Below, piece by piece: positions 1 through 7,007 of a DNA stretch of 11,496 bases. Position 1 is the first letter of the stretch. Each line of letters begins with the position of its first letter. Source of the stretch: JBCDCU01 sp039180865. Lineage in GTDB: Bacteria; Pseudomonadota; Alphaproteobacteria; Rhizobiales; JACESI01. The stretch lies in NCBI GenBank assembly GCA_039180865.1, contig JBCDCZ010000140.1, forward strand, positions 1 to 11,496, read 5' to 3'. Position numbers and translations under genes: made by a program. Under the pieces are notes generated by a model. It was not told the origin of the DNA. It was given only the letters and a program-made list of their open reading frames with translations, and made no database searches.

Positions 1-2411
1 ATTATTCCTCTGATATCGACCTGATTGTCTTTTACGAGGCGATGCGGGTCCCGATTGCCGAAGGGGCTGAAATCCAACGCGTCATGGTGCGGGTCGTTCA
101 GCATGTCGTGAAGCTTTGTCAGGAGCGCACTGAACACGGATATGTCTTTCGGGTTGATTTGCGCCTCAGGCCTGATCCCGGCTCCACAGCGGTTGCAATC
201 TCAACCGATGCAGCTCTCCAGTACTACGAAGCGCTCGGTCAGAACTGGGAGCGGGCTGCCTATATCAAGGCGCGCATCATTGCAGGCGACGATAGGGCCG
301 GTGAAGCCTTCCTAAAGGAATTGCAACCCTTCGTTTGGCGCAAACACATGGATTTTGTCGCTGTCCGCGACGTTCACGCCATGAAGCGCCAGACCCATCT
401 GCACAAAGGGCATGGCAAAATCGCGATGGAGGGTCATAACGTTAAACTGGGTAGGGGCGGGATCCGCGAGATTGAATTCTTCGTCCAAACCCAGCAACTG
501 ATTGCTGGAGGGCGCAATGCCGACCTCAGGGCGCGTGCGACCGTCATGATGTTGAAGCGCTTATCCAGTGCCGGCTGGATCACCGAGGACACCGCTGAAA
601 CGCTGACCGGCCATTACGGCTTTCTCCGCAGACTGGAACATCGCATCCAAATGCGACGGGACGAGCAAAGCCATGTCCTGCCTAAAGATCCGGAACAATT
701 TGCAGCTCTCGGCCGCCTCATGGGTTTTAATGAGGATCAAGCCTTTCGTTCGGCTCTCGCCACCTGTCTTGAAAGCGTTGCGGCTCACTATGCCCGTCTC
801 TTCGAGGACGATCAGGATTTGGGTGTTGGAGAGGGGGCATTGGTTTTTGCCGGTGACAAAGACGATGCAGAAACCCTTAAAACCCTTGAAAGTCTCGGCT
901 TCCAAAATGCGGTGCAAGTTTCCGGCATCGTAAGAGGATGGCACAAGGGGCACTATCGTTCGACACGCACGGAACGTGCAAGAAGCGTTCTGACCGCAAT
1001 GACGCCTCATCTGATCTCGGCGTTTTCTGAAACGGCCGATCCGGATCGTGCATTATTTGCATTTGACGCCTTCCTGAAAAGCCTACCTGCCAGCATCCAA
1101 CTCTTTAGTCTGTTAAACGCCAACCCGCATCTTTTGTCCCTGATCGCTCAGGTGATGGGAAGCGCGCCGCGGCTTTCCTCAACGATAGCGCGTGCACCGC
1201 ACGTTTTCGACGCCTTGCTGGAGCCGGCGTTCTTCGGTTCTTTGCCATCGGCGGCGATGCTGCGCGATCAATTGTCAGCGAGCCTCTCGGAAGCCAGTGA
1301 CTACCAGGATGTTCTTGACCGCGTTCGGGTCTTTACCCAGGAACAGCAATTCCTGATTGGAACCAGGCTCCTGTCCGGTACTGTGTCGACCCTCGAAACT
1401 CAGGCGCTTTATACGACGCTTGCTGATGTTGTCGTCGAACGGCTTTTCGAAGAGGTGAGGCTCGAACTCGAACGCCAACACGGAAAGATCGATGGGGGCG
1501 ACGCAACTGTGCTTGCCATGGGCAAGCTTGGAAGTTGTGAGATGACACCGACATCCGATCTCGACCTGATCGTCATCTACGATGCGCCGAACGGATTGAC
1601 ACAGTCGGACGGGCGGCGCCCCTTGCCGGTTTCGCAATATTACACGCGTCTAACCCAGCGGTTTGTTTCTGCACTCTCGGCGCCGACCGGCAAGGGGATT
1701 GCCTATGAGGTCGATTTTCGTCTGAGACCGTCCGGAAAGGCGGGTCCGCTCGCAAGTCCCCTGTCCGCATTCGAGCTTTACCAGCGCGAACAGGCATGGA
1801 CGTGGGAACACGCTGCACTGACCCGTGCACGGCCGGTGGGCGGGGGCGAGGTGCTTCGTTCAAAGCTTGCAGATGTCGTTAGATCGGCGCTGACCGCGGC
1901 GCGAGATCCGAAGAAGATTGCTGACGATCTGGCGGACATGAACAGCAGAATTCATGAGGCAAAGCCCGCCTCGTCGATATGGGACATCAAGACCGCGCCC
2001 GGTGGTCTCACTGATATCGAATTCCTTGTTCAATATTGGCAATTGGTGCTTGCCGACCGCAATGATGCGATCCTTTCTTCTCACACCGGTCAGGCGTTGA
2101 AGAATTTGGCTCAGGCCGGGCTCGCCGATCCTGATGACATCGCGGTTTTGTCGCGAAGCTACGAGATTTACTCCGCGCTCCTTCAGATCGTTCGCCTTTG
2201 CTACGACGGTGAGGGCGATTTTGAAGAAGCGCCGGAGGAACTGAAAACACGGCTTTGCCAGATTGCGGAAGTCCCCGATCTGGTGCGCTTGAAGGCAGAG
2301 CTTATGAATTCCCAGCAGGCGGTCAGGGTTATTTTCAACCGTGTGCTGGGTGTTACCGGTGAGGGAAGTGCGTCTTCACCGGATCTTGTGTCGGGGGCGA
2401 CACAACCATGA
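1..2411 (+). CDS. glnE: Bifunctional glutamine synthetase adenylyltransferase/deadenylylase, 5'-truncated by window edge
   Basis: GlnE attaches AMP to, and removes it from, glutamine synthetase in response to PII signals, so it sets cytosolic ammonia assimilation. The reading frame is open from nt 3; about 803 residues are visible against a family length near 950-1000, so roughly 170-190 N-terminal residues lie outside. Both halves of the duplicated architecture are seen. The first (deadenylylase) nucleotidyltransferase domain begins with YSSDIDL at visible residues 1-7 and has RVDLRLRP at 50-57, followed by the linked helical domain with GRGGIREIEFF at 150-160. The second (adenylylase) domain has MGKLG, then TSDLDL near 517-522 with the metal-binding Asp pair, VDFRLRP at 570-576, and GGLTDIEF at 667-674. 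The TGA stop is at 2409-2411. The ATG at position 42 is an internal Met, not the start. The next gene begins 11 nt downstream, so they are probably co-transcribed. Confidence 0.97.
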   Translation, partial: YSSDIDLIVFYEAMRVPIAEGAEIQRVMVRVVQHVVKLCQERTEHGYVFRVDLRLRPDPGSTAVAISTDAALQYYEALGQNWERAAYIKARIIAGDDRAGEAFLKELQPFVWRKHMDFVAVRDVHAMKRQTHLHKGHGKIAMEGHNVKLGRGGIREIEFFVQTQQLIAGGRNADLRARATVMMLKRLSSAGWITEDTAETLTGHYGFLRRLEHRIQMRRDEQSHVLPKDPEQFAALGRLMGFNEDQAFRSALATCLESVAAHYARLFEDDQDLGVGEGALVFAGDKDDAETLKTLESLGFQNAVQVSGIVRGWHKGHYRSTRTERARSVLTAMTPHLISAFSETADPDRALFAFDAFLKSLPASIQLFSLLNANPHLLSLIAQVMGSAPRLSSTIARAPHVFDALLEPAFFGSLPSAAMLRDQLSASLSEASDYQDVLDRVRVFTQEQQFLIGTRLLSGTVSTLETQALYTTLADVVVERLFEEVRLELERQHGKIDGGDATVLAMGKLGSCEMTPTSDLDLIVIYDAPNGLTQSDGRRPLPVSQYYTRLTQRFVSALSAPTGKGIAYEVDFRLRPSGKAGPLASPLSAFELYQREQAWTWEHAALTRARPVGGGEVLRSKLADVVRSALTAARDPKKIADDLADMNSRIHEAKPASSIWDIKTAPGGLTDIEFLVQYWQLVLADRNDAILSSHTGQALKNLAQAGLADPDDIAVLSRSYEIYSALLQIVRLCYDGEGDFEEAPEELKTRLCQIAEVPDLVRLKAELMNSQQAVRVIFNRVLGVTGEGSASSPDLVSGATQP

Positions 2412-2539
2412 GGAAAACCATCATGAAACGTGTAAGCACGAAAGCAAGGTTAAGCGCTGCGGCTCTTTTCGCCGTGGGATTCGTTGTAACAGGGGTTATC
2501 GCCGTTAAGAGCGACGAGGCGAAGGCCCACGAAAATGGC

Positions 2540-2542
2540 TAG
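2540..2542 (+). other. In-frame TAG separating signal peptide from EF-hand region
   Basis: The codon following GAA AAT GGC is TAG; the next codons AGG GGC GGT TTC continue in the same frame as both the signal peptide and the EF-hands. There is no frame change, so one substitution explains the break. The following base is A. Confidence 0.85.
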
Positions 2543-2572
2543 AGGGGCGGTTTCTTAAGCCGGTTTATCGCC

Positions 2573-3073
2573 ATGGATGAAAATAACGACAATCAGATTT
2601 CGCTCGATGAGTTCCTGAAGCAGAGCGGGAAACGTTACGAGCGCGTTGATCAGAACGATGATGGTCGCGTGACGCGTGAGGAAATGCGCGAAGTCATGAG
2701 AGCGCGGCATGAGGAGCGCGGAGGCCATGGTGGTTGGCGTCACAGACACGGAGGGGGCAAGGCCCGTGGCCACGGCAGGCGTTTCTTCGGTGAGTTTGAT
2801 CTCAACGAAGATGGTGAGATCACGAAAGCAGAGTTTGACTCCCGTCTGACGAAATACTTTGCACTCGCAGATCGCGATGATGACGGAGCGGTCTCAGCAC
2901 GTGAAATGGAACGGGCTCGACCGATCTTTGCCGCCATGCGGGCAGCCGGACGGGGTGGTAAGCACCGTTGGTACCGCCATTCTGCGCACCATGGTGAAAG
3001 AGGTGTAGAAAGCCGCAATGGCGACAATTCTCCTGACCCGCGCTTTAACGGGCCGGATGCACCAGCAGAGTAA
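2573..3073 (+). CDS. EF-hand domain protein (open part downstream of the amber codon)
   Basis: This is the 166-residue stretch that stays open if translation begins at the first ATG after the amber codon. It holds four canonical 12-residue calcium loops: D2-E13 (DENNDNQISLDE), D26-E37 (DQNDDGRVTREE), D76-E87 (DLNEDGEITKAE) and D100-E111 (DRDDDGAVSARE). Each has Asp/Asn at loop positions 1, 3 and 5, a hydrophobic residue at 8 and Glu at 12. The pairs are separated by a His/Gly/Arg-rich linker (residues about 45-70), and the tail is polar. No Shine-Dalgarno lies within 15 nt of ATG 2573, and this start would leave the protein without a signal peptide. It is therefore probably not the native start but the remnant of the longer gene that begins at 2423. 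It faces the histidine kinase gene across a 37-nt convergent gap. Confidence 0.75.
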   Translation: MDENNDNQISLDEFLKQSGKRYERVDQNDDGRVTREEMREVMRARHEERGGHGGWRHRHGGGKARGHGRRFFGEFDLNEDGEITKAEFDSRLTKYFALADRDDDGAVSAREMERARPIFAAMRAAGRGGKHRWYRHSAHHGERGVESRNGDNSPDPRFNGPDAPAE

Positions 3074-3101
3074 GTCTTAGTTGGACAGTTTTGCGATTGG
3101 G

Positions 3102-3123
3102 GATCGTCGCTTATGCGGCGATC
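3102..3123. terminator. Hairpin in the convergent gap, possible weak bidirectional terminator
   Basis: GATCGTCGC (3102-3110) can pair with GCGGCGATC (3115-3123) around a TTAT loop; nine pairs, one of them G-T. It overlaps the stop codon of the histidine kinase and lies about 30 nt after the EF-hand stop. No T-run follows on either strand, so an intrinsic terminator is not proven. Confidence 0.3.
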
Positions 3124-5438
3124 TCGCCATCCTTGGCTTGTGCGGGAAGCTTGATGTGGACCTCTGTTCCAATATCGAGTTTTGATTGGATTTCCAGCGA
3201 TCCACCGTGCATCTCGATCAGGGACTTCGAAATCGCGAGCCCAAGTCCTGAGCCTGTATGGTTTTTTGTCATCTGGCTTTGAACCTGCTTAAACGGTTTG
3301 CCAAGTTCCTCCAGGGCTTCCGGCTCGATACCGATACCGCTATCGGTAACAACTAGCGAAACTTCGCTCTTGCGCTCCAAGCACTGCACAGTGACTCTGC
3401 CGCCTGATTTATTGAATTTGAGGGCGTTTGAAAGAAGGTTGTCAATTGCCTGCTCAATGGCACCGGGATCGCCGTTGAAGGCCAGTTTTGGCGGAACTTC
3501 GACTGTAAGCGAAACATCCGAAACATCGGCTTCGCCAGCAAACGTTTTGGCGCTGTTTCGCACGATCCGGGCCAGATCAAATGTTTCTCTCTTGAGACTG
3601 AAACGACCGGATTCAATTTCTGACATGCTGAGAACATCATTGATAAAGGCGAGCATGTAAGTGCCCGCCTTGTTGATGTCCTGGCAATATTCGGAGTATT
3701 TTTCTGAGCCGAGTGGTCCGAAGGTGCTGCTTTGCATGACGTCGGAAAATCCGATGATCGCGTTGAGTGGTGTGCGCCATTCATGGGAAATATTGGCAAG
3801 AAACTCTGACTTCGCCGCGTTTGCGCTCTCAGCAATTTCGCGCTGGACCGTTAGTTTGTCAGCGAGTTCACGGAGTTCCTGTTCAGATTTTTCGAGCTTT
3901 GAAACGCTTGTCTCAAGTTCCTGCTCGCGTAATCTCAGAGCCTCCTGGCTTCGTTTGATCTTGGTGATGTCCGTTCCGATCGAGACATATCCGCCGTCTG
4001 CTGTGCGGATCTCATCAACCTGCAACCACCGCCCGTCGCTGAGCTGACATTCGGTTGGGCTCTCGTTGATGATCTCGTGCGATACGATGTTTGCATGAAG
4101 GGAAGGTTGCGGAGTACGGGCTTGGCTCATGACATCAAAGTACGGCGCTCCCGGAACACCGAGCTCCCGAGGAATACCGTTGAGTTCACGGTACTTTTCG
4201 TTGCAGACAACAAGTCTGTTCTTGTGATCCCAAAGAACGAACGCTTCTGACAGAGTTTCGATGGATTCGCGGAGCCGTGCGTTGGCAGTCTTGTTGTCCT
4301 CTGACAGCTTCACCTGCTCAGTAATGTCTATGCATATGCCAACAAGGTGAATGCTTTCACGGTCCGGCTGTTCGACGACTTCACCACGTGCGCGCACCCA
4401 GATCCAATGACCGTCGTGATGGCGCATACGGTAGATCAGGTCGATCTGGTTGAGCTTTCCTGCGAGGATATTCTCTGCTGTCTGAAGCAGATCGACGTCA
4501 TCTGGATGAATGAGCTCGTCTATCTCTCCAAAGCCCATCAGTGCGTGGCGAGGCGGTATGCCGACGATCTCGAACATGGAAGACGACCAGAAGACACGAC
4601 CGCGCTGAAGGTCCCAATCCCATAGACCGCACCGGCCCCGTGACAGGGCTGTGTCGAAGCGCGCATAGCTTTGCTGATAGATTGCGTCAGCTTCTTCTGC
4701 TCTGCTTGATTGGGAAAAGAAGGCAAAAAGCACGACGCTGAGAAGGACCGTTGTGCCGATAAAGATTGAAAGATTAAGGCTGACGTCTGCTTGCCAGTCG
4801 GCGAGAATGTCCGCGTGCGGTTGATAGATAACGACGGCACCGAGGTCGTTCGGCAAGTGATGAAGTGCAACAAAGACCTGTTCCTGGGTGGCAATGAGCG
4901 GAACCGTCTGCACGCCCGCGCTTTGCCCAAAGGTTAAGAGCGCTTGTGTATCTTTGAGGACGTCTGCGACATAGGTTCCCCGATAACCGGTCGAGATGGG
5001 CGCATCGGCATAGATCAGCCCATCGTCGCGAATAACGAACAGTTTCTTGCCGTCTCGTGTGGCACCCGTTGGAAGATGTTCGGCAAGGGCAGCAGTCAGA
5101 TGCTCCCGCAACAGGGTTTCATCAAGGGCTGGATCGACGTGGTCGAATTGTTGTGTGATGAACTGGGCGGTGAGGGCGAGCCGTTCCTGAGCGGCTTCAA
5201 GCGTGTCGGCTCGATATTCCTGAAATTGAATTGTGCGGGCAAAGCCGACCAGTGCAAGAAAAGTTATAACCAGAACAGGGATCAGGCGTTTGAACCAAGG
5301 TTCAGCGCTCACTAAGCGCTGATAAGCAGGCCGCGCGAGGATCGCGGCATAGCCACCGACAGTTTTCGCCTCCGTAATGCGGTTCCAGAAAGGAACGCGC
5401 CGCCCCACGGACGCAGCGCTGTTGTCCGCGCGCGCCAT
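3111..5438 (-). CDS. Membrane PAS-domain sensor histidine kinase, PleC/PdhS-like
   Basis: This kinase autophosphorylates on His and passes phosphate to, or removes it from, a separate response regulator. Residue numbers below count from the GTG at 5450 (779 aa); subtract 4 for the ATG at 5438. I prefer the ATG because it has a GTGGGGG stretch upstream, while the GTG has only A-rich sequence. Domains: TM1 about 55-72 (RLIPVLVITFLALVGF), extracytoplasmic sensor region about 75-222, TM2 about 225-246, PAS_3-like about 265-380 ending DITEQ, second PAS about 395-497 ending GTDITK, coiled coil about 500-545, HisKA about 546-620 with phospho-acceptor H556, HATPase about 655-770 with N675, DSGIGI at 703-708 and GSGLGL at 733-738. 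No receiver domain. The segment FGPLG, KYSEYCQDI and INDVLSMSEIESG resembles the PleC/DivJ/PdhS family that controls DivK. From memory, rhizobial pleC lies near glnE, which fits, but I give no symbol. Odd: the H-box reads HEWRTPLN instead of HELRTPLN. Confidence 0.93.
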   Translation of the reverse strand: MARADNSAASVGRRVPFWNRITEAKTVGGYAAILARPAYQRLVSAEPWFKRLIPVLVITFLALVGFARTIQFQEYRADTLEAAQERLALTAQFITQQFDHVDPALDETLLREHLTAALAEHLPTGATRDGKKLFVIRDDGLIYADAPISTGYRGTYVADVLKDTQALLTFGQSAGVQTVPLIATQEQVFVALHHLPNDLGAVVIYQPHADILADWQADVSLNLSIFIGTTVLLSVVLFAFFSQSSRAEEADAIYQQSYARFDTALSRGRCGLWDWDLQRGRVFWSSSMFEIVGIPPRHALMGFGEIDELIHPDDVDLLQTAENILAGKLNQIDLIYRMRHHDGHWIWVRARGEVVEQPDRESIHLVGICIDITEQVKLSEDNKTANARLRESIETLSEAFVLWDHKNRLVVCNEKYRELNGIPRELGVPGAPYFDVMSQARTPQPSLHANIVSHEIINESPTECQLSDGRWLQVDEIRTADGGYVSIGTDITKIKRSQEALRLREQELETSVSKLEKSEQELRELADKLTVQREIAESANAAKSEFLANISHEWRTPLNAIIGFSDVMQSSTFGPLGSEKYSEYCQDINKAGTYMLAFINDVLSMSEIESGRFSLKRETFDLARIVRNSAKTFAGEADVSDVSLTVEVPPKLAFNGDPGAIEQAIDNLLSNALKFNKSGGRVTVQCLERKSEVSLVVTDSGIGIEPEALEELGKPFKQVQSQMTKNHTGSGLGLAISKSLIEMHGGSLEIQSKLDIGTEVHIKLPAQAKDGEIAA

Positions 5439-5491
5439 AAAAGCCCCCACTTTTTTTAAACTATTTGTTTACCCGGGCTACCCACTCACCC

Positions 5492-5527
5492 CGAATCACC
5501 AACCATTTGAATCCGTTTCGTGATTCG
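5492..5527. repeat. Perfect 8-bp inverted repeat in the kinase promoter region
   Basis: CGAATCAC (5492-5499) and GTGATTCG (5520-5527) are exact reverse complements separated by 20 nt. Each arm contains a GANTC. The 28-bp centre-to-centre spacing is under three helical turns and could be a two-site operator; it could also be a by-product of the GANTC cluster. Confidence 0.4.
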
Positions 5528-5538
5528 TGTCTAGAGTC
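5493..5538. promoter_or_regulatory. Cluster of four GANTC (CcrM-type) methylation sites upstream of the histidine kinase
   Basis: GANTC occurs at 5493-5497 (GAATC), 5509-5513 (GAATC), 5522-5526 (GATTC) and 5534-5538 (GAGTC), with start spacings of 16, 13 and 12 bp. Chance expectation for 46 bp is about 0.2 sites. In Alphaproteobacteria GANTC is methylated by CcrM, and promoters with GANTC are bound by GcrA, giving cell-cycle-timed transcription. The cluster lies 55-101 nt upstream of the preferred kinase start. I could not identify a convincing -35/-10 pair. Confidence 0.5.
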
Positions 5539-5543
5539 TAGAG
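5530..5543. repeat. Tandem 7-bp repeat TCTAGAG x2
   Basis: TCTAGAG at 5530-5536 is repeated at 5537-5543 with no spacer. Because TCTAGA is itself palindromic, the block also reads as two palindromes one base apart. It directly follows the inverted repeat and contains the fourth GANTC at the junction. The rest of the 5439-5591 spacer is AT-rich with an AAAACGTTTT palindrome at 5581-5590, just past the aldehyde dehydrogenase stop. Confidence 0.45.
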
Positions 5544-5591
5544 GGTAAAGTCGTGAAGTTTTATTTCGCATTAACAGATAAAAACGTTTTA

Positions 5592-7007
5592 TTAAGATTT
5601 GTGAGCGCCGCTGATTGATTTGGTCTCCTGGAAACTACGTATCCCAAACAGGCCCGCTTCACGACCGATTCCAGACGCTTTCATGCCTCCGAATGCGGTA
5701 CCGGGTGCGCGGCTCGATCCGTTGACTTGAACCATTCCCGCGCGCAGTTGTTGCGCAATCCGATCGGCACGTACAGGGTCATTGGTCTGAACATAAGCGG
5801 CAAGTCCGTAGGGGCTCTCATTCGCAAGCGTGATCGCTTCCGCCTCATTATCAAATGACGCAATTGTCAGAACTGGACCGAAGATCTCTTCTCGGAAGAT
5901 TGCCATATCAGGACGAGCATCTGCGAAGATTGTGGGCTTCACGAAATAGCCTTCAGAAAAGCCGTCGGGACGTCCCGAGCCGCCGGTAACAAGCCGCGCG
6001 TTCTCATAAACTCCGGAATCAATGAAAGCCTGAACCCGATTGAATTGGCTTTCGCTCACAAGCGGGCCGAGATGGGAGCCCGGCCTCGTCGGATCGCCTG
6101 GTCGGTAGGTCTCCGCCGCGCGCCGAGCGAGATCGACGGCGTCTTTATAGATGTCACGCTCAACCAGCATGAGAGAAGCCGCATTGCAGGATTGGCCTGA
6201 GTTCCGGAAGCAGTGAGCGACGCCTTGGCGGATCGCCTTTTCCAGATCGCAATCGGCAAAGATGAGGTTCGGTGATTTTCCGCCGAGTTCGAGGATGGTT
6301 CGTTTCAGATCAAGACCTGCGGTCGCGGCAATTGACCGACCGACTGCGGTGGAGCCGGTGAAAGAGATGATGTCAACCAGAGGATGATGGACGAGACTTT
6401 CTCCAGTCGTTCCGTCGCCAGCAACGAGATTGAAAACACCGTCAGGTAGCCCGCACTCTGACACGCACTCTGCGAAAAGCAGGGCCGTATCGTGTGCGAG
6501 TTCCGACGGTTTGAGGACGATTGTGCAACCAGCCGCCAGAGCGGCCGCTACTTTCAGTACCACCTGATTAAGAGGCCAGTTCCAGGGTGTAATCAGAACC
6601 GCAACACCCACTGGTTCATAGCGGACGCGATGGTGCGGTTCTCCTGGAACGAAGACGATATCATTCTCATTTGCGTCAAGCGCATCGATGATTGCCTTGA
6701 TGTGGCCGAAGGCCGCTTCGACCTGTTGGGCGCGGGCGAAGTCGACTGGGGCTCCGATCTCGCGTGAAATCGTAGCCACCAGGTCCTCGCGGCGCTTTTC
6801 CATATGCGCCAGCAAAGTTCTCAGCATCCCGGATCGCTCACTGCGTGAGGATCTTGGGAACGGGCCCTCATCGAATGCTAATCGTGCCCGACGGACAGCC
6901 CGGTCAACGGCCTGTTCGTCATCTGCGATAAGCGGTGCACGAATGTTTCCCGTTACCGGATCGAACCGATTGACAGAGCGGGGGCCCTTGATGCGCGGGC
7001 CGTGCAT
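5592..7007 (-). CDS. NAD(P)-dependent aldehyde dehydrogenase, fifth gene of the bhc operon
   Basis: A cytosolic ALDH-superfamily enzyme oxidising an aldehyde to the acid with NAD(P). From the ATG at 7007 it has 471 residues, a normal length. Visible landmarks: PWNWP at 141-145 with oxyanion Asn143, KPSEL at 166-170 (cofactor-binding Lys), FTGST at 217-221 of the Rossmann fold, general base Glu240 in LELGGKSPN, catalytic Cys274 in NSGQSCNA, EEIFGPV near 370, and a C-terminal FGGMKASGIGREAG block. The start shares one base with the bhcD stop (TGATG); a GTG one codon earlier is possible. With no strong Shine-Dalgarno this suggests translational coupling, so the enzyme is made together with BhcD. 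Substrate unknown. Glycolaldehyde (giving glycolate, which becomes glyoxylate for the cycle) is my inference from context; other aldehydes are equally allowed by the sequence. The GQSCNA loop differs from the common GQ-V/R-C-C form and resembles CddD-like ALDHs as I remember them. Confidence 0.93.
   Translation of the reverse strand: MHGPRIKGPRSVNRFDPVTGNIRAPLIADDEQAVDRAVRRARLAFDEGPFPRSSRSERSGMLRTLLAHMEKRREDLVATISREIGAPVDFARAQQVEAAFGHIKAIIDALDANENDIVFVPGEPHHRVRYEPVGVAVLITPWNWPLNQVVLKVAAALAAGCTIVLKPSELAHDTALLFAECVSECGLPDGVFNLVAGDGTTGESLVHHPLVDIISFTGSTAVGRSIAATAGLDLKRTILELGGKSPNLIFADCDLEKAIRQGVAHCFRNSGQSCNAASLMLVERDIYKDAVDLARRAAETYRPGDPTRPGSHLGPLVSESQFNRVQAFIDSGVYENARLVTGGSGRPDGFSEGYFVKPTIFADARPDMAIFREEIFGPVLTIASFDNEAEAITLANESPYGLAAYVQTNDPVRADRIAQQLRAGMVQVNGSSRAPGTAFGGMKASGIGREAGLFGIRSFQETKSISGAHKS

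Larger units (their letters stand above)
2423..3073 (+). pseudogene. Secreted four-EF-hand calcium-binding protein gene interrupted by an in-frame amber codon
   Basis: Read as one frame from ATG 2423, this gene encodes 216 codons with a single TAG at codon 40 (2540-2542). The start has a ribosome binding site TGAGGA that overlaps the glnE stop, 8 nt before the ATG; an alternative ATG at 2408 overlaps glnE by 4 nt. Codons 1-39 give a clear signal peptide: MKR, KAR, a hydrophobic run LSAAALFAVGFVVTGVIAV, then SDEAKA as a likely cleavage region followed by HENG. After the stop the same frame continues without a shift through RGGFLSRF into the EF-hands. That join (HENG-X-RGGFLSRF) looks like an ordinary periplasmic EF-hand protein with one damaged codon; TGG, CAG or AAG to TAG would each be a single base change. 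It is either a young nonsense pseudogene, a readthrough gene, or a sequence error. Family: small exported calmodulin-like proteins common in Alphaproteobacteria, with unproven roles. Confidence 0.72.

Noticed and set aside
561..1010. 149-codon open frame antisense to glnE
   Set aside because: It lies wholly inside the conserved glnE frame, lacks a ribosome site and has no recognisable motif; it is a shadow.
3661..4047. + strand open frame over the histidine kinase
   Set aside because: Antisense to the PAS/HisKA coding region; Ser/Arg-rich shadow composition.
5581..5590. AAAACGTTTT palindrome as an intrinsic terminator of the operon
   Set aside because: Pure AT stem with no loop room and no GC core; too weak to call.
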